NCBI RefSeq assembly: GCF_022227845.1
Contig: NZ_JAJNQN010000003.1
Coordinates: 62,001-126,000, forward strand
Source of the DNA: Ectothiorhodospira lacustris
GTDB lineage: Bacteria > Pseudomonadota > Gammaproteobacteria > Ectothiorhodospirales > Ectothiorhodospiraceae
Reading direction: 5' to 3'
Length of the DNA: 64,000 nt
The notes under the pieces are model-generated. The model did not search any database. It was given only the letters and a program-made list of their open reading frames with translations, and had not been told where the DNA came from. This document shows, piece by piece, positions 28,895 to 37,826 of the stretch. Within the stretch, counting starts at the first letter, position 1. Each line of letters opens with the position of its first letter. The translations under genes and the position numbers were made by a program.

Positions 28895-30280
28895 TCAGGG
28901 GGGGGCGGCATCTCCGGCCAGGACGCGGGTCAGGGTGTCCAGGGCCTGAGCACGGGCACGGGATTCGGTGCCGCCCGTGTTGGGATTCAATCTTGACCAC
29001 TCCGGATGCAGCCGCGCCTTTTGCACCGGTTTGGGCAGTGAGCCCTTGCGCCAGGTCTCGTCCGCCGGTGCGCCCAGTTGCAGTGCCTTGTCGGCTCCGT
29101 GCCCCCGGTGGATCAGGGCCTGCACCAGCTGGTGCTGACGCAGGGCCAGGAGCCGAAGGGTGTTGTTGTTGACCCGTAATTCCCGGTGTCCCTGCAGCCG
29201 CTGCACGAGCCGCCGCCCCAGATCCAGCGTGTTGCCCAGCAGGGCACCGGTTGCCGCCCCCACCGCCGTCCCGGCGCCCAGGGTGGTGCCCAGGGCCATG
29301 ACATCCACCGCCATCCCCATGGCGCCGCCGACGGCGGCCCCCTCGCCGGTGCGCAATCCGTAGTGGCGCAGCGCCTCGGCGGTGAACAGGTCCAGCCCCC
29401 ACTGACCGTCCTCCAAGGGCAGGCGTTCGCCCAGGTAGTCGCTGGGGCGAAACCGGAACAGGTTCAGCAGGGCGTCCACGCAGGTCTGTTCCCGCTCCCG
29501 TACCCGGTTTTGCAGGGTATCCATGGCCCTTTGGGTGTCTTCCCGTCCGCCACCTTCCACCACCATCATACAGGCGGCCACATCGATGAGCATGTCGGCC
29601 ACGGTTTCCGCCGCCGCCTGCCGGAGCCAGCGGGCTTCACGCTCCCGTGCCTGCATCAGCCTTTCCAGAGGGGCACGCCAGGCGTCCAACAGACTGCGCA
29701 GCTTTTCGTACAGACGCAGTTCGCCCTGCAGGTCGTAGACCACGGAATCGAAGGTGATGACCGCGTGCAGGCCCAGCCGCCCCAGGGCCTCCCGCCATTC
29801 CTGGGCCCGGTTATGGGGACCGGCGACGAAATTCAGCACCGGTAGCAAGGGACGGGCGCACAGTCCCAGCACGGCCAGTTCGTCCCGGTACTTGCCCAGC
29901 ACCGGCTCCCGGGCATCGATCACGTATAAACCTACCTGAGAGGCCCGCAACTGGCGCAGTACCTTGGTCTCCTGATCGAACCGACCGGCCGCATCCGGGG
30001 ATTCCAGAAAGCGTTCCAGGTCATCCGCCCCTACATGGCGTCCACCGCCGGCCTCGTCGAGCCAGTCCAGAATGCCGGGGGCATCTTCCAGGCCCGGGGT
30101 ATCGTACAGGGCCATGAGAGGTTCCCCTTCCACCAGCAGCTGGGTGCCCTCCACATGCCGAGTGGTGGCGGGGGCATCACAGACTTCGCCGAATTCCGTA
30201 TCCCGCGACAGGGTACGCAGCAGCGAGGTCTTGCCGGTATTGGTGTGGCCAACCACGGCCACCTGCAGGATCGAAGTCAT
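28895..30280 (-). CDS. GTPase with DUF3482 domain
   Basis: This 461-residue protein has an N-terminal Era/TrmE-like GTPase domain: P-loop GHTNTGKTSL at 11-20, a switch region PATTRHVEG near 38 and DTPGLED near 60. The expected NKxD base-recognition motif is not clear; LPVLNFVAG occupies that place. The C-terminal half has a glycine-rich hydrophobic stretch (about 315-360, GAAVGGAMGMAVD then GTTLGAGTAVGAATGALLG) that could insert in or lie on a membrane. It overlaps the next gene by 4 nt. This GTPase/DUF2868 pair recurs in proteobacteria, but I know of no defined function. Confidence 0.82.
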   Translation of the reverse strand: MTSILQVAVVGHTNTGKTSLLRTLSRDTEFGEVCDAPATTRHVEGTQLLVEGEPLMALYDTPGLEDAPGILDWLDEAGGGRHVGADDLERFLESPDAAGRFDQETKVLRQLRASQVGLYVIDAREPVLGKYRDELAVLGLCARPLLPVLNFVAGPHNRAQEWREALGRLGLHAVITFDSVVYDLQGELRLYEKLRSLLDAWRAPLERLMQAREREARWLRQAAAETVADMLIDVAACMMVVEGGGREDTQRAMDTLQNRVREREQTCVDALLNLFRFRPSDYLGERLPLEDGQWGLDLFTAEALRHYGLRTGEGAAVGGAMGMAVDVMALGTTLGAGTAVGAATGALLGNTLDLGRRLVQRLQGHRELRVNNNTLRLLALRQHQLVQALIHRGHGADKALQLGAPADETWRKGSLPKPVQKARLHPEWSRLNPNTGGTESRARAQALDTLTRVLAGDAAPP

Positions 30281-31794
30281 GGGGTTGCATCCTCCGCTGA
30301 AGCAAAGGCCGCCAGCAGGATGTCCTGGGCTGGCCGATCACCATCCGCCGGTCGCTCCGGCAATAGCCGATCCACACCGGCCTTGTCCACCAGCTGCTCC
30401 CAGGCCGTGCGTCGGGCTCGAAGGTCGATGCCGCGGGCCTGTGCCATGTTCTGCTCGTCCAGCAGCACCCAGACAGGGGCACGGGTCCGGGAGCGCAGTT
30501 CGGTCAGGAAGCCCTCGGTGCTGCGATCCGGGGTGCGGGCCAGGGAACAGACGGCCACCACCACGGCGGGGTCCGGCTGCAGGCTCTGCGCCGCGGCCAG
30601 GACATCCCGCCGCGTATGCCGGTCGTCCACCTGACCCAGGGGGATCCAGTCCGGTCGTCTGTGATGCTGGATCCAGTGGCTGTCGGCTTTCTCCAGTTCA
30701 AAGCCCAGCAAGGCCAGGGCGCCCCCCCCATGTCGCTCTCGATGGCGGAGGGGCTCGGGGGGGTGGATCAGGGTCAGCGGCGGCGGGTCCACGACCCCCA
30801 GGCGCTGGGAGTTGGGCAGCAGTCGGTGCGCGAGGCGGGCATAGCCCGGGCTGGCCAGGTCCAGCCGCAGGCTTCGGCGGGCTCGGCGTGCCATGAGGGC
30901 GCACCACAGGCCCAGGCCCAGTCTGGGCAGCAGGCCATAGAACAACAGGCTACCCAGCAGCCAGCTTGACCACTGCACCCGCCCCAGGGCGTCTTCGGTG
31001 ACGCCCAGCCGGCTGGCGCGGATCAGTGCCTCATCGGGCATGGGCAGCCCCAGCCAGCCCGGCAACAGGCCCAGGGCGGTGATCAGGCCGACGAAATGAT
31101 CTTCGGCCAGCAGGGTGGTGCCCCAGACAAAATCATACTGGCGTACGCTCAGGGCCCACAGGCACATGAACAAGGCTCCGGCGGTGAAGGCCGACCAGAT
31201 GAGGTGGGTGAGGGTGCCTGCAGACCAGCGTCCCAGGCCATTGCGGCTCATGAGCTGGAGCAGGGCGCGGATGGCCAGCACCGGTGCCTGACCCCGGACA
31301 ATGCGCCGTGCCAGTCCCCCGCCCAGGCCCAGCACCCCCTGACCCAGCAGGCCGCCGCCGCCGCGGGGGCGGACCAGCATGATCAACGCCCACAGCAGCA
31401 GCATGAGAAGCTGCACGCCCAGCAGGCTGCCCAGGGTCCAGAGGATGTTGATCTGGGAACTGCCCGCCACCAGCGGCGCCGCCAGGGCCGCCCCCGCCGC
31501 CGCCATGCCGCTCAGGCCCGTGAGCAGCAGGATCAGCGCCAGTATCCACCCCGCCAGGGCGCGGGCGCCGCTGAGGGATTCATGCACCTGGATCCCCAGG
31601 CGCGTGGCCCCCGCGCGTACCAGCACACGATGTTCCAGATCTCCCGCGGCGTCACGCCCTGCCTGCCAGGCCGGCGTCTCATCGATCACGCGGCCGGCAC
31701 TATCCTCATGCAGGCGCACCGCCTCGGCGACGAGACGGTCGGTGAAGCGGTCATGGGGGGCTGGGCTCGCCCTGTCGGAAATATGGGTATTCAT
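30277..31794 (-). CDS. DUF2868 membrane protein, partner of the DUF3482 GTPase
   Basis: This is a 505-residue protein from the chosen ATG at 31794; the longer frame to 31887 adds an unlikely Arg-rich tail. Predicted transmembrane segments lie at about 75-100, 105-120, 130-155, 200-225 and 255-310. The C-terminal cytoplasmic half ends with a Toprim/receptor-like alpha/beta portion (AVVVAVCSLARTPDRST, APVWVLLDEQNMA). It is first in a two-gene unit whose stop overlaps the GTPase start. No enzymatic motif is recognised. Function unknown; likely a membrane receptor or effector of the GTPase. Confidence 0.75.
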   Translation of the reverse strand: MNTHISDRASPAPHDRFTDRLVAEAVRLHEDSAGRVIDETPAWQAGRDAAGDLEHRVLVRAGATRLGIQVHESLSGARALAGWILALILLLTGLSGMAAAGAALAAPLVAGSSQINILWTLGSLLGVQLLMLLLWALIMLVRPRGGGGLLGQGVLGLGGGLARRIVRGQAPVLAIRALLQLMSRNGLGRWSAGTLTHLIWSAFTAGALFMCLWALSVRQYDFVWGTTLLAEDHFVGLITALGLLPGWLGLPMPDEALIRASRLGVTEDALGRVQWSSWLLGSLLFYGLLPRLGLGLWCALMARRARRSLRLDLASPGYARLAHRLLPNSQRLGVVDPPPLTLIHPPEPLRHRERHGGGALALLGFELEKADSHWIQHHRRPDWIPLGQVDDRHTRRDVLAAAQSLQPDPAVVVAVCSLARTPDRSTEGFLTELRSRTRAPVWVLLDEQNMAQARGIDLRARRTAWEQLVDKAGVDRLLPERPADGDRPAQDILLAAFASAEDATP

Positions 31795-31970
31795 TGCCGG
31801 CACACTATAAGGCCAGGTCCCCTGGACGCCAACCTGAGCGCAAGGCAATTCGGCACGGTGTCGTCCCCTAGGACAGGCAGAGGCCATGATTATGTCATTG
31901 ATCGACCGGGTCGCGTCAGTTGCCCGCTTGGGGCCGGTAATGTTTAGATGCCTCTCTCTCCCAGTCCCCT

Positions 31971-32056
31971 GCCGTCACTCCCGCGAAGGCGGGAGTCCGG
32001 GATTTTCAGTCCGTGACTGGATTCCCGCCTTCGCGGGAATGACGTATCCAGAACAC
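31971..32056. repeat. Two-core palindromic repeat just upstream of the hydrolase gene
   Basis: CACTCCCGCGAAGGCGGGAG and TTCCCGCCTTCGCGGGAA flank GTCCGTGACTGGA. The tail GAATGACGTATCCAGAACACCCC is almost identical to the tail repeated at 9.4-9.5 kb. The repeat ends about 22 nt before the start codon at 32079, so it forms most of the immediate leader. The remaining gap (31795-31970) shows nothing else. Confidence 0.88.
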
Positions 32057-32078
32057 CCCTTATGAAATGGAAGCCGAT

Positions 32079-33080
32079 ATGTTTCGATGGTTGCTGATCC
32101 TGTTGGGCGGGTTGCTGTCCCTGGTGCTTGTGGCGGGCCTGTTGGGACCTTTTCTGGTTTCGCCCGGGCCGCTCCCCGGGCTGTCTTCGGCAGCGGAGGC
32201 GGCCCTGCCGGAGAGTCGTTTCCTGACCATCCCCCATGACGGCACGGACGGTCTGCAGATCCACTATCTGGCTCGGGAACAAGAGGGCGTCGAGGGACCC
32301 GTCTTGGTACTGCTTCATGGCTTCACCTTCAACGCCTTCACCTGGAACCAGGTGATGGATGATCTGGGCGAGGTGGGCAGGGTGCTGGCCTATGACCAGG
32401 TGCCCTATGGACTGAGCGCCAAGCCGGTGCGGGGGGAGTGGTCCGCCGGCAATCCCTTCACCAAGGCCGCGGCGTTGGAGCACTTGTTTGCCTTTCTGGA
32501 TGCCAAGGGGGTGGAACAAGCGGTGCTGGTAGGTAATTCCTCCGGCGCCACCCTGGCCATGGAGGCGGCCCTGAGCCGGCCCGAACGGGTAAGCGGGCTG
32601 GTGCTGGTCAATCCCTGGGTCTATGTGAACCGGCCCAGCTTTCCCGCCGCGGTGGCGGAGCTACCTCAGCTGCGGCGTCTTAATCTGTTGTTGGCTCGCC
32701 GGATGGGGGGCAGCGGCGCGCTGCTGGACCTGTCCTACCATGACCCGGACCGCATCACCGACGAGCGCCGGGCACTGACCACCTTGCACACCCGGGTGCG
32801 GCACTGGGATCTGGCCTGGGGGGAACTGTTCGTGCGCGCCATGTCCAGCCCGGTGGATGTCAGCGCCCATCTGGCCGACATCCGTCAGCCGGTCCTGGTG
32901 ATCATCGGCGAGCAGGACCGGGTGGTGGCCCCGGAGGACTCCCGCCGCGCCGCCCTGGCCCTGCCCGCAGCGACCTGGGTCAGGGTGCCCGACTGCGGTC
33001 ATGTGCCCCAGGAGGAATGCCCGGAGGCGGTGGTGTCGCTGGTGCGCCGGTGGCTGCAGGCCCCGGCGACCTCACCATGA
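32079..33080 (+). CDS. Alpha/beta hydrolase with N-terminal membrane anchor
   Basis: This is a 333-residue protein from ATG 32079 (an ATG at 32067 adds four residues, but GGAAG lies correctly for 32079). A hydrophobic N-terminus (about 2-24) suggests membrane anchoring or export. The fold motifs are [12 protein letters not shown] (oxyanion region) near 84, nucleophile Ser in GNSSGA near 154, an Asp near 283 (GEQDRVV) and His in CGHVPQEE near 312. Substrate cannot be predicted. It overlaps the end of lexA by 9 nt, tail to tail. Confidence 0.87.
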   Translation: MFRWLLILLGGLLSLVLVAGLLGPFLVSPGPLPGLSSAAEAALPESRFLTIPHDGTDGLQIHYLAREQEGVEGPVLVLLHGFTFNAFTWNQVMDDLGEVGRVLAYDQVPYGLSAKPVRGEWSAGNPFTKAAALEHLFAFLDAKGVEQAVLVGNSSGATLAMEAALSRPERVSGLVLVNPWVYVNRPSFPAAVAELPQLRRLNLLLARRMGGSGALLDLSYHDPDRITDERRALTTLHTRVRHWDLAWGELFVRAMSSPVDVSAHLADIRQPVLVIIGEQDRVVAPEDSRRAALALPAATWVRVPDCGHVPQEECPEAVVSLVRRWLQAPATSP

Positions 33081-33671
33081 GCCGCTGCGGATGACCCCCA
33101 CGCCGATGCCCTCGATGTCCAGGAACTGGCTGCGCAGGTCCACGTCAATGGGCCGGTAGTCGGGATTTTCCGGCTTCAGCCGGACCCGGTGACCTTCCCG
33201 TTCAAAGCGTTTCACCGTCACCTCGTCTTCCAGGCGGGCCACTACGATCTGGCCGTTGCGGACCTCGCTGGTGCGATGGACCGCCAGCAGGTCCCCGTCC
33301 AGGATGCCCGCCAGGCGCATGCTGTCACCCTGGACCCGCAACAGATAATCCGGGCGGGGACGAAACAGGCGCGGGTCCAGCTGGTAATGATCCTCGATAT
33401 GCGCCTCGGCCAGAATGGGTTCTCCGGCGGCCACCCGTCCTACCAGGGGCAACCCCGGTCCTTCCCGGAGCCGGATGCCTCGGGAGGTGCCGGCCAGGAT
33501 CTCGATGGCGCCCTTGCGCGCCAGGGTGCGCAGGTGGCACTCGGCGGCGTTGGGGGAACGAAAGCCGAAGGCCCGCATGATCTCTTCCCGGGTGGGCGGC
33601 ATGCCGTTGGACTGCAGGCAGTCCCGGATGAAATTGAGGATTTCCGTCTGGCGGGGGGTGAGCTTTTCCAT
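33072..33671 (-). CDS. lexA: LexA repressor, SOS regulator
   Basis: This 199-residue protein has an N-terminal winged helix ([16 protein letters not shown], then [19 protein letters not shown]) very close to E. coli LexA. The self-cleavage site is Ala-Gly in [10 protein letters not shown] near 80. The catalytic Ser is in [15 protein letters not shown] near 115 and the Lys in VTVKRF near 152. It represses DNA-damage genes until RecA filaments trigger cleavage. The recognition helix predicts a CTGT-N8-ACAG operator. Confidence 0.95.
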   Translation of the reverse strand: MEKLTPRQTEILNFIRDCLQSNGMPPTREEIMRAFGFRSPNAAECHLRTLARKGAIEILAGTSRGIRLREGPGLPLVGRVAAGEPILAEAHIEDHYQLDPRLFRPRPDYLLRVQGDSMRLAGILDGDLLAVHRTSEVRNGQIVVARLEDEVTVKRFEREGHRVRLKPENPDYRPIDVDLRSQFLDIEGIGVGVIRSGSW

Positions 33672-33751
33672 GACACAGCTTCTCGTTCACTGGCCCTGGG
33701 ATCCCGGGCTGACGGGTCACGGGTTCAGGCGCCTTCGGTCGGTTGGCGGGA

Positions 33752-33767
33752 GTATATCTTTGCACAG
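33752..33767. promoter_or_regulatory. Weak LexA-box candidate upstream of lexA
   Basis: GTATatctttgcACAG, about 80 nt before the lexA start, has one exact half-site (ACAG) at the right spacing; the other half matches poorly. Self-regulation of lexA is usual in this class, but the site is degenerate. Confidence 0.3.
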
Positions 33768-33799
33768 TAGGCCAAGCCCCGGTCCCTTGCAAGTCGTGA

Positions 33800-34579
33800 T
33801 CAGCACATCAGTCGCTTGCGCAGCAGTCTCGTGGCCACGGCCAGCCCCACCAGGCCATAGACCAGCATCACCGACAGGTGCAGCACTACCTGGTTCGGCC
33901 AGGCCCCGGTCAGCAGGGGGCGCACGATCTCCACCACATGGACCAGGGGCAGAATCCAGGCCAGGGCCACCACGGCGCCGGGGAGCTGTTCCAGGGGAAA
34001 GAAAACCCCGGAGAGCAGCAGCATGGGGGTGACCGCCAGGGTGAAATAGTAGAGGAAGAAGTCGTAGCTGCGGGACACGGCGGTGACGATCATGGCGCAG
34101 GCACCGAAGCAAAAGCCCGCCAGCAGGATGACCGGCAGGGCCAGCAAGGCGCGCAGATCACTCACCAGACCCAACACGGCGGCCACCAGCAGGATGGCGC
34201 CGCCACTGAAGAGGGCCTTGGTGGCGGCCCAGACGATCTCGCCCAGCACGATGTCGTCCAGATTGAGGGGGGCGCCCAGCATACCGTCCCAGGTCTTTTG
34301 TTCCGACATCCGGGTATAGGCGGAGTACATGCCCTCGAAGCTGGCGGTGTACATGGCGCTGGAGCAGACGATGCCCGAGGCCAGAAAGACCATATAGGGC
34401 AGTTCGCCCAGATCCCCCACCAGACGACCGAAGCCGTAGCCGAAGGCCAGCAGGTAGAGTACCGGCTCGCCGAAATTGCCCAGGATGGAGGGCACCATGA
34501 TCTTGCGCCAGACCCGCAGGTTGCGGCGCCAAACCGGGATGAATCGCAGGCTGAGCCTGGGCAGCGGATAAGCAGGCAT
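33800..34579 (-). CDS. ABC-2 type transporter permease (NodJ-like)
   Basis: This 259-residue membrane protein has about six hydrophobic helices. It has the ABC-2 pattern with a YSAYTRMSEQKTWDGMLGAPLN loop near 87 and the family's LSGVFFPLEQLP near 190. It forms the membrane part of an exporter with the ATPase encoded just upstream (one-base gap). Substrate unknown; NodIJ relatives export lipo-oligosaccharides, but the family is broad. Confidence 0.9.
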   Translation of the reverse strand: MPAYPLPRLSLRFIPVWRRNLRVWRKIMVPSILGNFGEPVLYLLAFGYGFGRLVGDLGELPYMVFLASGIVCSSAMYTASFEGMYSAYTRMSEQKTWDGMLGAPLNLDDIVLGEIVWAATKALFSGGAILLVAAVLGLVSDLRALLALPVILLAGFCFGACAMIVTAVSRSYDFFLYYFTLAVTPMLLLSGVFFPLEQLPGAVVALAWILPLVHVVEIVRPLLTGAWPNQVVLHLSVMLVYGLVGLAVATRLLRKRLMC

Positions 34580-34580
34580 G

Positions 34581-35528
34581 TCAGTCCCTCAGTTCATGGC
34601 CGGTGAGCTTCATGAAGACGTCTTCCAGGTTGGCGGGGCGGTGCAGGTACCGGATGCTGGCCTGTTCCAGCGCGGCGGTCAGGGGCGCGGCCTGCAGGGT
34701 ATAGATCAGGGCCAGGTCCCCCATGCGCCAGAGCCGCGCCGACAGATCCTCGGCCTGTGCCTCCAGCCAGGCCATTGCCGCCGGTCCATTGAGTTCCAGC
34801 ACATGGGGTTCGATATGGGCACGGATCAGGGCCTGGGGCGATCCCTGGGCCACCACGCGGCCCTGGTCGATGATGGCCAGGCGATCACACAGCCGCTCTG
34901 CTTCCTCCATGTAATGGGTCGTGAGGATCAGGGTGGTGCCGCCCCTGAGCAGTCCGCGCAAGCATTGCCAGATATGGTGCCGGGCCTGGGGATCCAGGCC
35001 CGTGGTAGGCTCGTCCAATACCACCAGCTCGGGGCGGTTGATGAGGGCGCGGGCCAGGGTCAGGCGCCGCTTCATGCCGCCGGAGAGGGCAGTGATGGGG
35101 GCCTCCCGGCGCGACTCCAGGCTGGCGAATCGGAGCAGTTCCTCTACCCGCTCACGGCGGACCTGTCCTTTGAGACCGAAATAGTCGGCGTAGGTGTGGA
35201 GATTTTCCCGCACGGTGAAGTCCGGATCCAGGGTGTCGAACTGGGGCACGATCCCCAGTCGCCGGCGGGCCTCCCGCGCCCGTTCGGGGATGGGTTCACC
35301 AAGCACGGACAGCGTGCCCCCATCGGGCGGCGTCAATCCCAGCAGCATGCGCAGGGTGGTGGTCTTGCCGGCGCCGTTGGGGCCCAGTAGGCCGAAGCAT
35401 TCGCCTGGCTGGACCGTGAGGTCGATATGATCGACCACCGTGCGGCCGTCATAGCGCTTGACCAGCCCTCTGGCTTGGGCAACGGGGGCGGGGATAGAGG
35501 GGGGATTGAGCGGGTCCATGTGGGGCAA
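34581..35528 (-). CDS. ABC transporter ATP-binding protein (NodI/DrrA-like)
   Basis: This 315-residue ATPase has Walker A LLGPNGAGKTTTLRM near 49, Q-loop VPQFD near 93, signature LSGGMKRRLTLARAL near 145, Walker B LVVLDEPTTGLDP near 166 and the His switch TTHYMEE near 200. The roughly 80-residue C-terminal extension is usual for this group. An alternative ATG three codons in is possible. It energises the ABC-2 permease that follows. Confidence 0.94.
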   Translation of the reverse strand: MPHMDPLNPPSIPAPVAQARGLVKRYDGRTVVDHIDLTVQPGECFGLLGPNGAGKTTTLRMLLGLTPPDGGTLSVLGEPIPERAREARRRLGIVPQFDTLDPDFTVRENLHTYADYFGLKGQVRRERVEELLRFASLESRREAPITALSGGMKRRLTLARALINRPELVVLDEPTTGLDPQARHHIWQCLRGLLRGGTTLILTTHYMEEAERLCDRLAIIDQGRVVAQGSPQALIRAHIEPHVLELNGPAAMAWLEAQAEDLSARLWRMGDLALIYTLQAAPLTAALEQASIRYLHRPANLEDVFMKLTGHELRD

Positions 35529-35680
35529 GGCAATCCTTACGGGTCTTGGGGCGTTGGACAGGCTAACCTATCGGCGGACATTTTTGTCGGTCCCGCCCCG
35601 GTGAAGGGGGGATGTCGTCAGACAGCAAACCCTGGGGGAAATATCCAGGGAGAGAGAATATCCAGAGATGTTCTGAATCC

Positions 35681-35795
35681 GTCATTCCCGCGTAAGGGGA
35701 ATCCAGTCACGGGCACAGGCCGACACGCTTTGACTCCCGCTTTCGCGGGAGTGACGGTAAAGGGAGTGACGGTAAAGGGAGTGACGGGAGCGACG
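35681..35795. repeat. Palindromic repeat with 15-bp tandem expansion
   Basis: A decayed core (CATTCCCGCGTAAGGGGAAT) and a perfect core (CTCCCGCTTTCGCGGGAG) are followed by GGGAGTGACGGTAAA repeated at 35747-35761 and 35762-35776 plus a partial third copy. This fills the 327-nt gap 35529-35855 before the dehydrogenase gene. I see no gene or clear promoter in it. Confidence 0.88.
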
Positions 35796-35855
35796 GCACA
35801 AGGATGTGTTCGGTGCTTCTCCCGGTTTTTTCAATAACGCTGAGGGAGTTTTTCA

Positions 35856-36758
35856 ATGACGCTGAAAATCGGCTGTATCGGTCTGGGCATCATGGGGCGC
35901 CCCATGGCGGGGCACTGGCTGGCGGCGGGGCATGACGTCACCGTCTGGGCCCGTCGCCCGGAGACCGTGACCGCCCTGGTGGGGCAGGGTGCCCATCTGG
36001 CCGACAGTCCTGCGGATCTTGCCCGGCAGGTGGATGTGGTCTTCACCAACGTATCCGATACACCGGACGTGGAACAGGTCCTGCTGGGGCCTGAGGGCGT
36101 GGCCGCCGGTGCCCTTCCGGGCCTGATCGTGGTGGACCACAGTACCATCTCGCCCACGGTCACACGCCGGCTCGCCGGCACCCTGGCCGCACAGGGGATT
36201 CATCTGCTGGATGCGCCGGTGTCCGGCGGTGAGCGCGGGGCCGTCGACGGCACCCTGACCATCATGGTGGGTGGCGAGGCCGCCATCCTGGAGCGGGTAC
36301 GACCGCTGCTGGAAGTGGTGGGGCGGACCATCACCCATGTGGGTGGTCATGGTGCCGGTCAGTTCACCAAGGCCTGTAATCAGCTCATCGTCGCCCAGAC
36401 CATGGTGGCCGTGTCCGAAGCCATCAGTCTGGCGGAGGCGGCCGGGGTGGACCCGGCGGCCATGCGCGAGGCCCTCATGGGCGGTTTGGCCTATTCCCGG
36501 GTGTTGGAGGTGCACGGGGAGCGCATGATCCGGCGGGAGTATCCCCCGGGCTTCAAGGCCCGCCTGCACAACAAGGACATGGCCATCGTCCTGCAGGCGG
36601 CGGCGGATCTGGGTCTGCCCCTGCCGGGCACCGCCCTGTCCGCCCAGTGGATCAGTGCCGCTGTGGGACTGGGGCATGGGGAGGAGGATTCTGCCGTGGT
36701 GGCCGAGGTACTGCGACGGCTGGCGCCGCCGGGACCCGTGAACGGCGGCGGGCACTGA
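35856..36758 (+). CDS. NAD(P)-dependent beta-hydroxyacid dehydrogenase (GarR/HIBADH family)
   Basis: This 300-residue enzyme has the dinucleotide motif IGCIGLGIMGRPMA at 5-18, the substrate loop DAPVSGGERGAVDGTL near 117, the catalytic Lys in GAGQFTKACNQLI near 168 and a C-terminal helical domain with FKARLHNKDMAI near 233. The family includes tartronate-semialdehyde reductase, 3-hydroxyisobutyrate dehydrogenase and succinic-semialdehyde reductases. The substrate cannot be told from sequence. Confidence 0.9.
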   Translation: MTLKIGCIGLGIMGRPMAGHWLAAGHDVTVWARRPETVTALVGQGAHLADSPADLARQVDVVFTNVSDTPDVEQVLLGPEGVAAGALPGLIVVDHSTISPTVTRRLAGTLAAQGIHLLDAPVSGGERGAVDGTLTIMVGGEAAILERVRPLLEVVGRTITHVGGHGAGQFTKACNQLIVAQTMVAVSEAISLAEAAGVDPAAMREALMGGLAYSRVLEVHGERMIRREYPPGFKARLHNKDMAIVLQAAADLGLPLPGTALSAQWISAAVGLGHGEEDSAVVAEVLRRLAPPGPVNGGGH

Positions 36759-36832
36759 ACGCGCCGTGACACAGCCGAACCGGGATGGGGATACAATGTC
36801 CATTGAGCAGATGATCAGATATCGGAGCGAAC

Positions 36833-37636
36833 GTGACCCCGCCTGAAGCCCCCCAGCCGTCTTCCATCGACCCGGAGGAGGTGGCCCGTTATACCGCACT
36901 GGCGGATCGCTGGTGGGACGAGAGCGGTCCCTTCTGGCCTCTGCATACCCTCAACCGGCTGCGCACCGACTACATTTGCGACCGGCTCTGCGCCCACCTG
37001 GGCCGCGATCCGTCGGTGCCCCGTCCCCTGGAGGGCCTGCGCCTGCTGGACATCGGCTGCGGCGGCGGCATCCTCAGCGAGTCCATGGCCCGTCTGGGCG
37101 CCCGGGTCGAGGGGGTGGACGTGACCGAAAGGAACATTGCCGTGGCCCGGCTGCATGCCGAGCGTTCCGGACTGGATATCCATTACGAGGCGGTGCCGGT
37201 GGAGACCCTGGCCGCCCGCAAAGAACAGTACGACGTGGTGCTGAACATGGAAGTGGTGGAGCATGTGGCGGATCTGCCGGGCTTCATGGCTGCCTGCAAC
37301 CGGCTGGTCAGGCCGGGGGGACACAGCTTTATCGCGACCATCAACCGCAACCCGGTGTCGTTCATCGTGGCCATCCTGGGGGCGGAATACATCCTGCGCT
37401 GGTTGCCCCGGGGCACCCATCAGTGGCGCCGCTTTCCAAAGCCCTCGGAACTGGAGGCGCTGCTGGCGCCGTACGGCCTGCAGGTACTGGAGCGGACCGG
37501 CGTCAGGGTCAATCCCTTCAACCGCGGCATGCACCTCACCGGCTACATGGGGGTGAACTACATGCTGATGACAACCCGGACTCCCGCTTTCGCGGGAGTG
37601 ACGGAATTGAGGAGTCGCACATGTGGTGGTTCGTGA
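36833..37636 (+). CDS. ubiG: Ubiquinone biosynthesis O-methyltransferase UbiG
   Basis: This 267-residue SAM-dependent enzyme carries out both O-methylations of ubiquinone synthesis. It starts at GTG with GGAGCG upstream. Motifs: WWDESGPFWPLHTLN near 23, SAM-binding LLDIGCGGGILSE near 70 and MEVVEHVADLPGF near 140. UbiG normally ends soon after the VNYML strand (about residue 245). Here roughly 18 extra residues (TPAFAGVT...) are encoded by a palindromic repeat that has entered the 3' end. Core enzyme appears intact. Confidence 0.94.
   Translation: MTPPEAPQPSSIDPEEVARYTALADRWWDESGPFWPLHTLNRLRTDYICDRLCAHLGRDPSVPRPLEGLRLLDIGCGGGILSESMARLGARVEGVDVTERNIAVARLHAERSGLDIHYEAVPVETLAARKEQYDVVLNMEVVEHVADLPGFMAACNRLVRPGGHSFIATINRNPVSFIVAILGAEYILRWLPRGTHQWRRFPKPSELEALLAPYGLQVLERTGVRVNPFNRGMHLTGYMGVNYMLMTTRTPAFAGVTELRSRTCGGS
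37579..37604. repeat. Palindromic repeat core inside the ubiG 3' end
   Basis: ACTCCCGCTTTCGCGGGAGT followed by GACGG is a standard core of the dispersed family, here read in frame as TPAFAGVT near the UbiG C-terminus. Confidence 0.9.
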
Positions 37637-37758
37637 TCGGATATGCTCTGGGCCATGTGGGTTTCCTGCTGGGGTCCATGCCCGTCATCGTGGCGGGCGG
37701 CGTGCTGTTTCTCTACGGGGCCTACGTGGTGGTCTACGGCCGGGACGGGCGGGAGTGA
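37621..37758 (+). CDS. Small hydrophobic protein of unknown function
   Basis: This 45-residue frame starts at ATG 37621 with GAGGAG eight bases before it, and overlaps the ubiG end by 16 nt. It is almost wholly hydrophobic: WWFVIGYALGHVGFLLGS, then PVIVAGGVLFLYGAYVVVY, ending in GRDGRE. This predicts two short transmembrane helices. I do not recognise a family. The good ribosome-binding site and unbroken hydrophobic pattern support a real gene. Confidence 0.55.
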   Translation: MWWFVIGYALGHVGFLLGSMPVIVAGGVLFLYGAYVVVYGRDGRE

Positions 37759-37826
37759 CCTTTCCTGGACGGTGATCGACGGGGCCGGCTTGTTCCCGGG
37801 TTGGCCCATGGCCTATATTCACCTCC

